Source: an uncultured Opitutales bacterium | GTDB taxonomy: Bacteria; Verrucomicrobiota; Verrucomicrobiia; Opitutales; Intestinicryptomonadaceae | NCBI GenBank assembly: GCA_944390805.1 | Contig: CALXQW010000002.1 | Coordinates: 1-64,000, forward strand | Direction: 5' to 3' | Length of the DNA: 64,000 bases | Shown: positions 33,908-47,350 of the stretch, in pieces | Layout of the letters: every line of letters begins with the position of its first letter | Numbering within the stretch: the stretch's first letter is position 1 | Position numbers and translations under genes: made by a program | Notes under the pieces: model-generated | The model's database searches: none | What the model was told of the DNA's origin: nothing | What the model saw: the letters and a program-made list of their open reading frames with translations, nothing else

Positions 33908-36571
33908 TTAGAGATTAGAAAAAACCTCTGATAGCTTGTCTGACGAGCCGCCGCCCTGGGCATAGTCTGGCTTTCCGCCGCCTTTGCCGTCGAGAGAAGC
34001 CGTAATCTGGCGGACGATATCACCCGCCTTTATGCCTTTTTCCACAGCCTCTTTGGAACAAAGAGCAAGCACGCTCGCTTTGCCGCCGCCCATATCAGTT
34101 CCAAGCACGACAACCGCCGCTCCCTTCATGTGAGAAAGTATCTCAACAGCAAGGGAGCGCATCTCATTGGGATTGCTTGCCTCTACTATTTTAACAACCC
34201 TCTTTGCGCCGTCTTTCTCAACAGCTTCAGACGCAAAAGTCTCCGCGCGTTTTCCGGCACTTTGACGCTTGAAATTCTTAACCTCTTTTTCAAGCTGATT
34301 CTTTGTTTCAAGAAGCTTTTCAACTCTCGATAGCACTTCCTCACCCTTGCATGATAACCTGTGATACACGCCGGTTAGAATATCCTGCATGGAATTTGCA
34401 AAATCGTACGCGGCTGTCCCCGCGAAAGCCTCAAGCCTGCGAGTTCCAGACGATATTGCAGAATCGGAAACTATCTTTATCATTCCTATTTCGCCCGTGG
34501 CAGAAACATGAGTTCCTCCGCAAAGCTCGGAAGAGAAATCGCCCATTTCAACAACCCTCACAACGGCTCCGTACTTGTCCTCAAAGAATGCAAGGCAGTT
34601 GTCGGGAATTTCCGCGTAGGGAACCTCGCGCCATCTTACGGCGGCATTTTCAAGTATCTTTCTGTTGGCTATCTCCTCTATGCGCCTAAGCTGCTCGGCT
34701 GTGGGAGCCTCGTAGTGGGAATAGTCAAAACGCATGCGGTGCTCGTCAACATAAGAGCCTGCCTGCCTGACGTGGAACCCTAAAACCTGCCTTAAGGCGT
34801 AGTGCAAAATATGAGTGCTGCTGTGGTGCCTCTGTATGGCAAGCCTGCGCATCTTATCAACAGTAAGGCTGACATCGGAACCTATGGAATCCTTCTTGAA
34901 AACCCCCTTGCGGACCTTGTGCAAATAGTGCCCGGCCTCGTCTATCTTCGTGTCGAATATCTCGCGCGCAACACCGTCTATCTCAACAAAGCCGGTGTCT
35001 CCTACCTGGCCGCCCTTCTCGCCGTAAAATGGAGTTTGAGGGAATATCAACCAGTCCGCGTCGTCCGAAGCAACTATAGCGCTTATGAAAGTTTCAAAGC
35101 CAGAGAGGTTAGCAGCATCATAACCTACAAACTGCGTAGCCTTCTCAACCTCGCCGGAATCCGATATTACTATTAGCTCCTTCTTCTGCGCCTTTCTGGC
35201 ACGCTCGCGCTGGCGTTCCATCTGCGCTTCAAACCCGCGCACGTCAACTTCCATGCCGCGCTCGCGCGCGATAAGCTCCGTAAGATCTATCGGGAATCCG
35301 TAAGTGTCGTAAAGGACAAATGCCTGCTCTCCAGATACGCTCTTTTCACGGACAGTTATGGCGTCTAACAGTGCAAGTCCCCTATCGAGCGTCTTTTCAA
35401 AAGCCTGCTCCTCTCGGCTTACAACCTTGAGTATAACCTGCTTTTGCTCCACAAGCTCCGGGAATACCGGCCCCATTTTCTCAACGAGGGGCTCAACGAG
35501 CCTCGTGAAGAACCCGCTGCCCAAATCCATGCGCTTTCCGTACATGACTGCCCTGCGGAGTATCCTGCGCAAAACATAGTTTCTGCCCTCGTTGCCGGGA
35601 ATTATTCCATCGGCTATGGAAAAGGCTATCGTGCGAATATGGTCGGCCAAAACACGGAATATGCAGTCGTTAAGCTCGGCACCGGTCATGTCGTTCCTGT
35701 CGGCAGGAATAGTTCCTCCGTAACGCTTTCCGGACATCTCGGAAATATGCTCGAACAAATCTGAGAACAAATCGCTGTCGTAATTCGACGGAACTTTTGA
35801 GAAGTCCTTAAAGCCTTTCGTTGTGGCTATTATACCCGCAACGCGCTCAAGCCCCATTCCCGTGTCTATATTCTTGTGCTTCAAAGGCACATATGTGCCA
35901 TCGGGCTGGGCGTTGAACTGCATGAAAACCAAATTCCAGATCTCTATACAACGGGCAGACCCTGCATTTACAAGAGCTCCGCCGCTGTCGTTATCTGGAG
36001 TTAAATCCATGTGTATTTCAGAACACGGACCACATGGACCTGTCTCGCCCATCATCCAGAAGTTGTCCTTCTTGCCGAATCGCTTGATGTGAACCTCCGG
36101 ATCAAGCCCGTATTTTTCCATCACGCCGCGCCAAATCTCGTACGCCTCATCGTCGGCCGTGGCTGGCTCTCCCTGGGCTGGCTCGTACACCGTTACATAC
36201 AGCCTCTCCTTGGGAAATTTCCAAACCTCCACCAAAAGCTCCCATGCCCACTGTATGGCCTCCTTCTTGAAGTAATCGCCGAAAGACCAGTTGCCGAGCA
36301 TCTCGAAGAACGTATGGTGGTAGGTGTCAAACCCTACGTCTTCCAAGTCGTTGTGCTTTCCTCCAGCCCTTATGCACTTCTGCGTGTCGGCCGCGCGGTT
36401 GAACGGCGCGCGCGCCTCGCCCAGAAAATACGGCACAAACTGATTCATGCCCGCATTTGTAAAAAGCAGGTTCGGGCTTGTCGGCATCAGGCTTGCCGAA
36501 GGAACTATCGTGTGCGACTTCTCGCTGAAAAACTTCAGAAAGCCGCGCCTAATCTCGGAAGACGTCATCAT
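33908..36571 (-). CDS. alaS: Alanyl-tRNA synthetase
   Basis: 887 residues, full length. It charges tRNA-Ala. The class II core starts SSEIRRGFLKFFSEKSHT; editing-domain zinc motif HHSSTHILHYALR and SELCGGTHVSATGEIG (C and H of the second site) are intact. The DHHA1 tail ends with GGGKPDYAQGGG. The start is at 36571 (a second ATG follows immediately). It lies three bases after leuB, so it is the last gene of the fumarase-leuB-alaS operon. Confidence 0.96.
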   Translation of the reverse strand: MMTSSEIRRGFLKFFSEKSHTIVPSASLMPTSPNLLFTNAGMNQFVPYFLGEARAPFNRAADTQKCIRAGGKHNDLEDVGFDTYHHTFFEMLGNWSFGDYFKKEAIQWAWELLVEVWKFPKERLYVTVYEPAQGEPATADDEAYEIWRGVMEKYGLDPEVHIKRFGKKDNFWMMGETGPCGPCSEIHMDLTPDNDSGGALVNAGSARCIEIWNLVFMQFNAQPDGTYVPLKHKNIDTGMGLERVAGIIATTKGFKDFSKVPSNYDSDLFSDLFEHISEMSGKRYGGTIPADRNDMTGAELNDCIFRVLADHIRTIAFSIADGIIPGNEGRNYVLRRILRRAVMYGKRMDLGSGFFTRLVEPLVEKMGPVFPELVEQKQVILKVVSREEQAFEKTLDRGLALLDAITVREKSVSGEQAFVLYDTYGFPIDLTELIARERGMEVDVRGFEAQMERQRERARKAQKKELIVISDSGEVEKATQFVGYDAANLSGFETFISAIVASDDADWLIFPQTPFYGEKGGQVGDTGFVEIDGVAREIFDTKIDEAGHYLHKVRKGVFKKDSIGSDVSLTVDKMRRLAIQRHHSSTHILHYALRQVLGFHVRQAGSYVDEHRMRFDYSHYEAPTAEQLRRIEEIANRKILENAAVRWREVPYAEIPDNCLAFFEDKYGAVVRVVEMGDFSSELCGGTHVSATGEIGMIKIVSDSAISSGTRRLEAFAGTAAYDFANSMQDILTGVYHRLSCKGEEVLSRVEKLLETKNQLEKEVKNFKRQSAGKRAETFASEAVEKDGAKRVVKIVEASNPNEMRSLAVEILSHMKGAAVVVLGTDMGGGKASVLALCSKEAVEKGIKAGDIVRQITASLDGKGGGKPDYAQGGGSSDKLSEVFSNL

Positions 36572-36574
36572 AAA

Positions 36575-37672
36575 TTAAAGATTTTCTATTACGGCCTGGC
36601 CCATCTGCTTTGTGCCTACGGGCGTTTTACCAAAAGCTATATCCGCCGTGCGAACTCCGCCGCAGACAGCCTTCCTTACTGCCGCCTCTATGCGGCTTGC
36701 CAAAGCGTCCTGCCCAAACGAATAGCGCAACATCATCGCCGCAGAAAGTATCTGAGCGCATGGATTTGCCAAATTCTTGCCGGCTATGTCCGGAGCTGTG
36801 CCGCCAGCTGGCTCATAAAGCCCGAACTTATGCCCGCATGCATTCTCTGCCTCGCCCAAAGATGCGCTGCAAAGCATGCCCAAAGAACCGCAAATTACGG
36901 CCATCTCATCGGAGAGAATATCGCCAAACATATTCTCGGTTACAAATACGTCGAACTGGTTCGGGTCGCGCGCAAGCTGCATTGCGGCGTTGTCGACATA
37001 CATATGCCTAAGCTCGGCTTGCGGATAATTCTTGGAAACATATTCCGTAACAGTCTTGCGCCACAGTACCGACGTCTCCAAGACATTTGCCTTGTCTATT
37101 GAGCAAAGCTTGCCGCTGCGCTTCATTGCCGTGCGCGCGGCAAGGTCTGCAATGCGGATTATCTCGTCGGTGCGGTAGCACATAGTATCGCTGGCCTGGA
37201 TTCTCCCGTCTGGCAAAGTCTCGGTCTTTTTCTCGCCAAAATATATGCCTCCGGTAAGCTCCCTCATGCAAACTATGTCTATGCCGTTGGGTATGCGCTC
37301 CTTCTTAAGCGGGGAAGCGTCTGTCAGGTCTGCATACAAAAGCCCTGGACGTATGTTTGCAAAAAGTTTAAACGCCTTGCGCAAAGGCAGCAGAGCCGCC
37401 CTCTCGGGCTGCTCCTTGGGGGGCAGATGCTCCCACTTTGGCCCGCCGACCGACCCGAAAAGTATAGCATCGGCCGCGCGGCAGCCTTCAAGAGTAGATT
37501 CCGGCAGAGCCTTGCCGAATTTATCTATTCCAGCGCCGCCCACTTCGTATACGGAATATTCGAGCGTATGCCCTTCCGCATCGCAAGCGGCTTTGAGAAC
37601 TTTCAAAGCCTCGTCCATTACCTCCGGGCCTATGCCGTCGCCCGGAAGAACCGCAAACTTAAAATTAGCCAT
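36575..37672 (-). CDS. leuB: 3-isopropylmalate dehydrogenase
   Basis: 365 residues. It oxidises and decarboxylates 3-isopropylmalate with NAD+. Visible: VLPGDGIGPEVMDEALKVL, RELTGGIYFGEKK, VDNAAMQLARDPNQFD, NMFGDILSDEMAVICGSLGM (metal aspartates) and PAGGTAPDIAGKNLANP. It is separated from leuC by 14 kb and placed between fumarase and alaS, with gaps of 17 and 3 bases. Confidence 0.95.
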   Translation of the reverse strand: MANFKFAVLPGDGIGPEVMDEALKVLKAACDAEGHTLEYSVYEVGGAGIDKFGKALPESTLEGCRAADAILFGSVGGPKWEHLPPKEQPERAALLPLRKAFKLFANIRPGLLYADLTDASPLKKERIPNGIDIVCMRELTGGIYFGEKKTETLPDGRIQASDTMCYRTDEIIRIADLAARTAMKRSGKLCSIDKANVLETSVLWRKTVTEYVSKNYPQAELRHMYVDNAAMQLARDPNQFDVFVTENMFGDILSDEMAVICGSLGMLCSASLGEAENACGHKFGLYEPAGGTAPDIAGKNLANPCAQILSAAMMLRYSFGQDALASRIEAAVRKAVCGGVRTADIAFGKTPVGTKQMGQAVIENL

Positions 37673-37689
37673 ATTAATATCTGTTTAAA

Positions 37690-39309
37690 TTAAAGCTGTT
37701 TGAAAAAGTCGTTGCCCTTGTCGTCAACGAGAATAAACGCGGGGAAGTCTACAACTTCTATCTTCCATACCGCCTCCATACCAAGCTCGGGGAACTCAAC
37801 AAGCTCAACCTTCTTGATATTCTCCTTTGCTAGAAGAGCCGCCGGACCTCCTATGGAACCAAGATAGAATCCGCCGTGCTTCTTGCAGGAATCCGTAACA
37901 ACCTGCGAGCGGTTTCCCTTGGCTATCATTATCATGCTTCCGCCGTTCGACTGGAATATGTCAACATACGGATCCATTCTTCCAGCCGTAGTCGGTCCGA
38001 AAGAACCCGACGGCATTCCCTCCGGAGTCTTTGCCGGCCCAGCATAATATATCGGGTGGTCCTTTATGTACTGCGGCAGGCCCTCGCCCTTATTGAGTCT
38101 CTCGAGAAGTTTCGCATGGGCTATGTCTCTGCCCACTATTATCGTGCCCGAAAGCTTCAAGCGGGTCTTTACCGGATACTGCGAAAGCTGCGCAAGAATT
38201 TCCTTCATGGGCCTGTTGAGATTTACCTCTACCGCCCCGTCAGACGGATTTACCCCCCTGTATTTTTCCGGGATAAACCTTCCGGGGTTGAACTCCAACT
38301 GCTCGAGGAAAATTCCATCTTTGGTAATCTTGCCCTTAGCGTTTCTGTCGGCCGAGCAGGATACCCCCAAGCCTATCGGGCAACTCGCACCGTGGCGCGG
38401 GCAGCGTATCACACGCACGTCGAGAGCAAAATTAGCCCCTCCGAACTGCGCTCCTATACCAAGCTTTCTGCTTTCTTCCAAAAGCTTCTTCTCAAGTTCC
38501 ACATCGCGGAAGGCATGCCCAAGTTTGTTCCCGGAAGTTGGCAGATTGTCAAGGTACTTAGTCGATGCCATCTTGACAGTCTTAAGACACATCTCCGCGC
38601 TCGTTCCGCCAATTACAAACGCAATATGGTACGGCGGGCATGCGGCGGTGCCCAAAGACTTCATCTTCTCAACCAAAAACGGCACAAGCTTCTGCGGAGT
38701 TATGATAGCTTTGGTCTCCTGATACAGATATGTCTTATTTGCGGAACCGCCTCCTTTGGCTACAAACAAGAAACTGTACTCGTCCGAATTTGTCGCATAA
38801 AGGTCTATCTGCGCGGGAAGATTGCAGCATGTGTTAACCTCGTCCCACATATTAAGCGGAGCATTCTGGGAATAACGCAGATTCTCCTGCGTATAACATT
38901 CGTAAACACCCTTGGAAAGATACTCCTCGTCCTCAACACCAGTCCAGACACTCTGCCCTTTCTTACCAATTATTGTAGCTGTGCCCGTATCCTGGCAGAA
39001 AGGCAGCTTGCCCATGGAGGCAACCTCGGCATTGCGAAGCATCGTAAGGGAAACAGCCTTGTCGTTCTCGGAAGCTTCCGGATCTTCAAGTATGTCGGAA
39101 ACAAGCTTGAGGTGTTCGGGCCTAAGATAGAACGCCACATTCTTGAACGCCTCGCGCGCAATGAGCGTTAGAGCCTCGGGCTCAACTTTCAAAATCTCCC
39201 TGTCGCCGCATTTAACGGTTGAGACGTAGTCCTTAGTCAGGAGCCTGTATTGGGTTTTGTCCTCCCCGAGGGGGAACATCTTCTGGTATTTGAATTCCGG
39301 TGTGGGCAT
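37690..39309 (-). CDS. Class I (iron-sulfur) fumarate hydratase
   Basis: 539 residues, the length of FumA/FumB. It interconverts fumarate and malate with an oxygen-sensitive [4Fe-4S] cluster. [11 protein letters not shown] gives the first cluster Cys, the segment [13 protein letters not shown] the second and [19 protein letters not shown] the third. The C-terminal swivelling domain has [20 protein letters not shown] and [15 protein letters not shown]. It is the first gene of the operon with leuB and alaS. The class I type suits an anaerobe or facultative anaerobe. Confidence 0.93.
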   Translation of the reverse strand: MPTPEFKYQKMFPLGEDKTQYRLLTKDYVSTVKCGDREILKVEPEALTLIAREAFKNVAFYLRPEHLKLVSDILEDPEASENDKAVSLTMLRNAEVASMGKLPFCQDTGTATIIGKKGQSVWTGVEDEEYLSKGVYECYTQENLRYSQNAPLNMWDEVNTCCNLPAQIDLYATNSDEYSFLFVAKGGGSANKTYLYQETKAIITPQKLVPFLVEKMKSLGTAACPPYHIAFVIGGTSAEMCLKTVKMASTKYLDNLPTSGNKLGHAFRDVELEKKLLEESRKLGIGAQFGGANFALDVRVIRCPRHGASCPIGLGVSCSADRNAKGKITKDGIFLEQLEFNPGRFIPEKYRGVNPSDGAVEVNLNRPMKEILAQLSQYPVKTRLKLSGTIIVGRDIAHAKLLERLNKGEGLPQYIKDHPIYYAGPAKTPEGMPSGSFGPTTAGRMDPYVDIFQSNGGSMIMIAKGNRSQVVTDSCKKHGGFYLGSIGGPAALLAKENIKKVELVEFPELGMEAVWKIEVVDFPAFILVDDKGNDFFKQL

Positions 39310-39635
39310 GATATTCTTATTTTATATTTTTATGGGCACTGTTTGCTCAAATAGTAATCCGTTAATTCAACTTTCTTTTGAAAATAAGACAAGCTTTTTT
39401 ACTATGCTAGCATACCTATTGGCAAATCTTCAAACCGCCGCTTCTTAGCTATTTTTTTCACCATTCTTCCTTATTACTTTTCTGCTGCCCTTCAAATATA
39501 GCTTTGTATTTTAAAAATAGAAATAATCCCGAACAGAATAAAACTGCTTCTTTTATATAAATCAACATACCGCCTAATGAACTAAGATTACCTCCATTCA
39601 TAAAGAAAATTAATGGCAAAATAACTTATCATGCC
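39310..39635. other. Intergenic stretch upstream of the fumarase operon
   Basis: 326 AT-rich bases with no gene-like frame. It must contain the promoter of the fumarase-leuB-alaS operon on the minus strand; I cannot point to clear boxes. Confidence 0.45.
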
Positions 39636-39642
39636 ACACAAA

Positions 39643-39665
39643 AAAAGCCCCTATCAGGGGCTTTT
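39643..39665 (-). terminator. Terminator of the beta-galactosidase gene
   Basis: AAAAGCCCC (39643-39651), loop TATCA, GGGGCTTTT (39657-39665), with a run of T on the minus strand. It lies 19 bases after the stop of the GH2 gene. Confidence 0.88.
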
Positions 39666-39683
39666 GTATTGAAAGATTTATTT

Positions 39684-43760
<4,077 letters not shown>

Positions 43761-43774
43761 CTATACAGGTTCCG

Positions 43775-44413
43775 CTAAGGAGCAAGCCTTTCTATTTTCC
43801 ATGAGCCGTCTTCCAATTTAGAATATTGGAAACGGTCGTGCAGTCTATTGCGCCTGCCCTGCCAATATTCAAATAAGGCTGGTTCAATTCTAAAGCCTCC
43901 CCAAAAATCAGGAAGGGGAACTTCCCCGTTGGAGAATTTACGCTTCATCTCTTCAAATTTCATCTCAAGAAGCGAGCGGGAAGATATAATTGAACTCTGG
44001 TGAGAAACCCAAGCTCCAAGCCTGCTTCCAAACGGCCTGCTCAGAAAATACCGCAAAGATTCAGCGGCAGAAACCTTGCTTGCCGTGCCGCATATTTTCA
44101 GCTGTCGCTCGAGTTCAGGCCAGAAGAAATGCGCACATATCTTTGGATTCTCAGCCAAGTCCTTCGCCTTGTGGCTGGTATAGTTAGTGTAAAATACAAA
44201 ACCTTTTTCGTCCCACGATTTCAGCAAAACCATTCTTGAACTCGGTGCGCCGTCGGGCGAAACGGTAGATATGCACATGGCATTAGGCTCTGGTATCTTG
44301 GCATCGCAAGCATCCTTAAACCATTTTCCGAACTGCTCGAAAGGATTGTCATTTAAATCCTCTCGCTCAAGCCCAGACTTTAAAAATTCATTCCTGTATT
44401 CAAATATGTCCAT
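43775..44413 (-). CDS. pdxH: Pyridoxamine 5'-phosphate oxidase
   Basis: 212 residues. It makes pyridoxal 5'-phosphate with FMN and oxygen. The family motifs MCISTVSPDGAPSSRMVLLK, FYTNYTSHKAKDLAENP, HFFWPELERQLKICG and the end NRLHDRFQYSK..DGSWKIERLAP are complete. The presence of an oxygen-using enzyme indicates at least some oxygen exposure. It starts two bases after the stop of the yihY-type gene, so both form one transcript. Confidence 0.95.
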   Translation of the reverse strand: MDIFEYRNEFLKSGLEREDLNDNPFEQFGKWFKDACDAKIPEPNAMCISTVSPDGAPSSRMVLLKSWDEKGFVFYTNYTSHKAKDLAENPKICAHFFWPELERQLKICGTASKVSAAESLRYFLSRPFGSRLGAWVSHQSSIISSRSLLEMKFEEMKRKFSNGEVPLPDFWGGFRIEPALFEYWQGRRNRLHDRFQYSKLEDGSWKIERLAP

Positions 44414-44415
44414 AT

Positions 44416-45849
44416 TTAATCTATGCCTTTTTCTATAAGTTCCTTCATTGTTGTGGAGGCCGTCGGAGTCTTTGCAAATTCGGCAAGGCTGTCAACCGCG
44501 CGCTCAACAACATAATCGCTGCCGCAAAGCTCGCGCATTACGGCGTTCTCGGCGACAGAATCTCCCCTCATTGCCGACATGAACTCCGCAAGCGTTATGC
44601 TCTCCGGCGGAACGGCTGGCTTTAATACTATACGTTTTAAATCATCGTCGGCAAAGGCGTCAACCGGAGCTATCAAGTTCTTCTTCATCAAATCCTCAGC
44701 ACACAACTTCAAGATTTCAGACGGAACATGTATCTGGGAAGATATCTCCTTTAAGTCTATATCAGATCCGTTCTTGTAAAACGCCCTGCAGACCTTCGCA
44801 AATATGCCAAGGCTAACCATCTCCCTTGCGAAGAACGACGTATTGTTCCACACCTGTTTGCGAGAAAGAAAATCTATATTCTGAACAGCATAAGTCAGCT
44901 GCGCACCCGACAGCAATATAAGCCAAAATAAATACAGAGAAAACAGCGCTATAGGCACTATCGCAAAATATCCGTAGAAGTTCTGCTGCTTTACTATGTA
45001 ACCGGTTGAAACAAACGATATTTTATTGTTGAGCACAAGCAGCACCGTTGCCATAAGAGCCCCGACCAAAGCGGCGGTCCACTTCACCCTTGTGGCAGGC
45101 ATAAATTTGTAAAAGCAGGTAAGCAGCCCAGCCATTGCGCAGAATCCAACCAGATATGTTCCAAGCGACGAAAAACTCCCTATAATTGGAATGCTTTCAA
45201 ACACGCCGCTAATCTGGGCGCTTGCAAGGAATGTCATTCCAAATATGATTCCTGCCGTACCGACAGTCACCAGCAGCCAATAGAACGCTACCCTGTTTAT
45301 CCAAGACCTTCCCTTTTCTAGCCCCCAAACCAAGTTGAAGGCATTTTCCATATTTACACACAAGAGCAGGCATGTAGCAACTATAGTGAGAGTTCCGTAA
45401 AACCCCAAAGAACCGCTGCCCTTGGATATATTGTTTATGAAGCTTAGTATCTCGGGATTTACGCGCGACTTTTCCGGCTCTGTCCCTGAAAGAGAAACAT
45501 CATTTACCGCAGGCATTACAAACGCCGTAGCCTCAACAATTTTCCTATGAATAAATGCCTCGCCCTTATCTTTAAAGAATACGCCCGCAATTAAAATGAC
45601 AAGAGCCACAAGAGGGCCTATCGCCAGCAGCGTTGTGTATGATAGAGACGCCGCCTGTTTTGGAATGCGGTTTCTAAGTGCGCTTGATATACTTGTAGAT
45701 ATTACCCTGCACAGCAGAAGCAAACATCTGCCCCCCGCGCTTTTATCTTCAAGCGGAGTCTCCCAAATGTCCTTAGTTGCAAAATCAACAATTCTTTTTG
45801 CAAGAGGCAGCTTCTTTTTATCTTCAAGCGGAGTTTCTTTGTCTTTCAT
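44416..45849 (-). CDS. YihY/BrkB-family inner membrane protein
   Basis: 477 residues with about six membrane helices between residues 85 and 330. The family signature AASLSYTTLLAIGPLVALVI and FKFMPATRVKW are present. The C-terminal 130 residues are soluble and end in a winged-helix-like segment, as in the longer members. The N-terminus contains the heptapeptide ETPLEDK twice, 23 residues apart. The function of the family is not settled (it was once called RNase BN). Cotranscribed with pdxH. Confidence 0.88.
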   Translation of the reverse strand: MKDKETPLEDKKKLPLAKRIVDFATKDIWETPLEDKSAGGRCLLLLCRVISTSISSALRNRIPKQAASLSYTTLLAIGPLVALVILIAGVFFKDKGEAFIHRKIVEATAFVMPAVNDVSLSGTEPEKSRVNPEILSFINNISKGSGSLGFYGTLTIVATCLLLCVNMENAFNLVWGLEKGRSWINRVAFYWLLVTVGTAGIIFGMTFLASAQISGVFESIPIIGSFSSLGTYLVGFCAMAGLLTCFYKFMPATRVKWTAALVGALMATVLLVLNNKISFVSTGYIVKQQNFYGYFAIVPIALFSLYLFWLILLSGAQLTYAVQNIDFLSRKQVWNNTSFFAREMVSLGIFAKVCRAFYKNGSDIDLKEISSQIHVPSEILKLCAEDLMKKNLIAPVDAFADDDLKRIVLKPAVPPESITLAEFMSAMRGDSVAENAVMRELCGSDYVVERAVDSLAEFAKTPTASTTMKELIEKGID

Positions 45850-45897
45850 AATGCTAACACGTTAAGTTGTCGCACAGGGAGCCTGCAGAAAAATCTG

Positions 45898-46746
45898 CTA
45901 TCTTAGCCTGCGCGAATGCGCCCGCGGATTCTCCGCCCAGCCGAGCTTGCTGCGGAGTATAGAAAAATGCATGTGCCCCTTGGGCCTTATAAATTTTATG
46001 GATTTATCTATGGGGAATATATCCAGAGATTCTCCTTTTTTAAGAGGTATGCTATTGCAGCCGTCGCAAAGGAGTGAGGTCTTTTCTCCCTCGCACTCTA
46101 TCCTTACTTTTGAATCGCAAGATAGCACAAGGCTTCTGTTGGAAAGAGTATGCGGACATATTGGAGTCATTGCAAAGACTTTGGCCTTAGGATGTATAAG
46201 CGGCCCGCCTGCCGACAAATTGTAGGCTGTAGAACCCGTCGGCGTGGAGAATATCAGACCGTCCGCCGAATAATCCGCAATAAACTCCCCATCGACATAC
46301 GCCCTTAAAGACACCATCTTTAACATTGAGGCGCTCTTTACTACAAAATCGTTCAGGGCTATGTGGTGTTCTCTCGGCCGGCTTGAAAGTTTTGCCTGAA
46401 GCAAATTTCTCTCTATTATGCGGCAGTCGCCCTCCAATATTTTAAGGAAAGCCTCGTTTGATATATCGGAGAATGTTGCAAGAAAGCCCAATTTGCCAAG
46501 ATTTATTCCAAAGACGGGTAAATCGTATTTTACCGCGCAGTTAAGGCATGACAGCAAGGTGCCGTCGCCCCCAATCACGCACACGGCGTCTTTTCCCTTG
46601 AAGGCCTTCTCCTTGGCTGGAAACTCCGAATGCAGCTCCGCCGAAACGCCGTTTTCCGCGGCGACTCCCGCGAGCCTTTCGGCAATTCCAAATGCCGCGG
46701 GCTTTTGTTTGTTGAGCACTATCAGCAGATTCTCAATCTTTTTCAC
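45898..46746 (-). CDS. nadK: NAD kinase
   Basis: 282 residues. It phosphorylates NAD+ to NADP+. The motifs CVIGGDGTLLS, GINLGKLGFLA and FSTPTGSTAYNLSAGGPL are complete. The start is a GTG at 46746 (first codons for KKIENLLIV). A promoter for it and for the divergent dehydratase must lie in 46747-46879. Confidence 0.94.
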   Translation of the reverse strand: MKKIENLLIVLNKQKPAAFGIAERLAGVAAENGVSAELHSEFPAKEKAFKGKDAVCVIGGDGTLLSCLNCAVKYDLPVFGINLGKLGFLATFSDISNEAFLKILEGDCRIIERNLLQAKLSSRPREHHIALNDFVVKSASMLKMVSLRAYVDGEFIADYSADGLIFSTPTGSTAYNLSAGGPLIHPKAKVFAMTPICPHTLSNRSLVLSCDSKVRIECEGEKTSLLCDGCNSIPLKKGESLDIFPIDKSIKFIRPKGHMHFSILRSKLGWAENPRAHSRRLR

Positions 46747-46879
46747 GCTGCAACTCTTGCACTAAGCGGCGCGTCTATCAATTCTTTTTTGCGTCTTCCT
46801 TGTGCGGAAAAAATGTTTGTATAAGGCGGCTTTTTTGTTTTGAATGGTTCGATTATATTTTTTACGAGAAGGAAGAACA

Positions 46880-47341
46880 ATGTCAGAGCAGATAAAACTC
46901 GACGCCACACACATAGCGGAGCTGATGCCGCAGCAGCCGCCGTTTTTGTTTATAGACGAGGCCGTAATATCCCCAAACCACGCTGAGGGAAAATATGTTA
47001 TAAAGCCGGACGAATTTTTTTTAAAGGGTCATTTTAAGGATAATCCCGTAATGCCAGCATCAATAATGATGGAAGCTCTCGGACAGCTTGCCGTGTTGTA
47101 TCTTCTTTCTGCACCCGATTCCGCCATGCCGGTCAAGGCCGACAAAGATAAGATTTTCTTCACCGCATCTGACGGGGTTAGGTGTTCGAGAATATGCAAA
47201 CCCCAAGAGGTATTGGAGATGAGCGTTGATATAGACAGGCTGCGTGCCCCTCTTTGCATAGCCAGCGGCAGAATAAGCGTTGGGGGGCAAAAGACGCTGG
47301 TTGTGGAGAAAATCAGCCTTACATTCGGTTTTAAAAAGTAG
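46880..47341 (+). CDS. Hotdog-fold 3-hydroxyacyl-ACP dehydratase (FabZ-like)
   Basis: 153 residues from the ATG at 46880, preceded by GAAGGAAG; a frame from 46844 would add 12 residues without support. The motif PPFLFIDEAV and the catalytic pair in FLKGHFKDNPVMP (His) and MMEALGQL (Glu) follow the FabZ/FabA pattern. It removes water from 3-hydroxyacyl chains on acyl carrier protein. The next gene is a ketoacyl synthase, nine bases later; with waaA it forms a three-gene operon, so it may serve lipid A or another envelope lipid rather than bulk fatty acid synthesis. Confidence 0.85.
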   Translation: MSEQIKLDATHIAELMPQQPPFLFIDEAVISPNHAEGKYVIKPDEFFLKGHFKDNPVMPASIMMEALGQLAVLYLLSAPDSAMPVKADKDKIFFTASDGVRCSRICKPQEVLEMSVDIDRLRAPLCIASGRISVGGQKTLVVEKISLTFGFKK

Positions 47342-47350
47342 AATGGTACA

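Noticed and set aside
36011..37102. Open frame of 363 codons on the plus strand
   Set aside because: Antisense to alaS and leuB; a shadow of their codon bias.
37876..39171. Long open frame of 431 codons on the plus strand
   Set aside because: It lies fully antisense to the class I fumarase gene, whose motifs are unmistakable; the frame has no recognisable domain.
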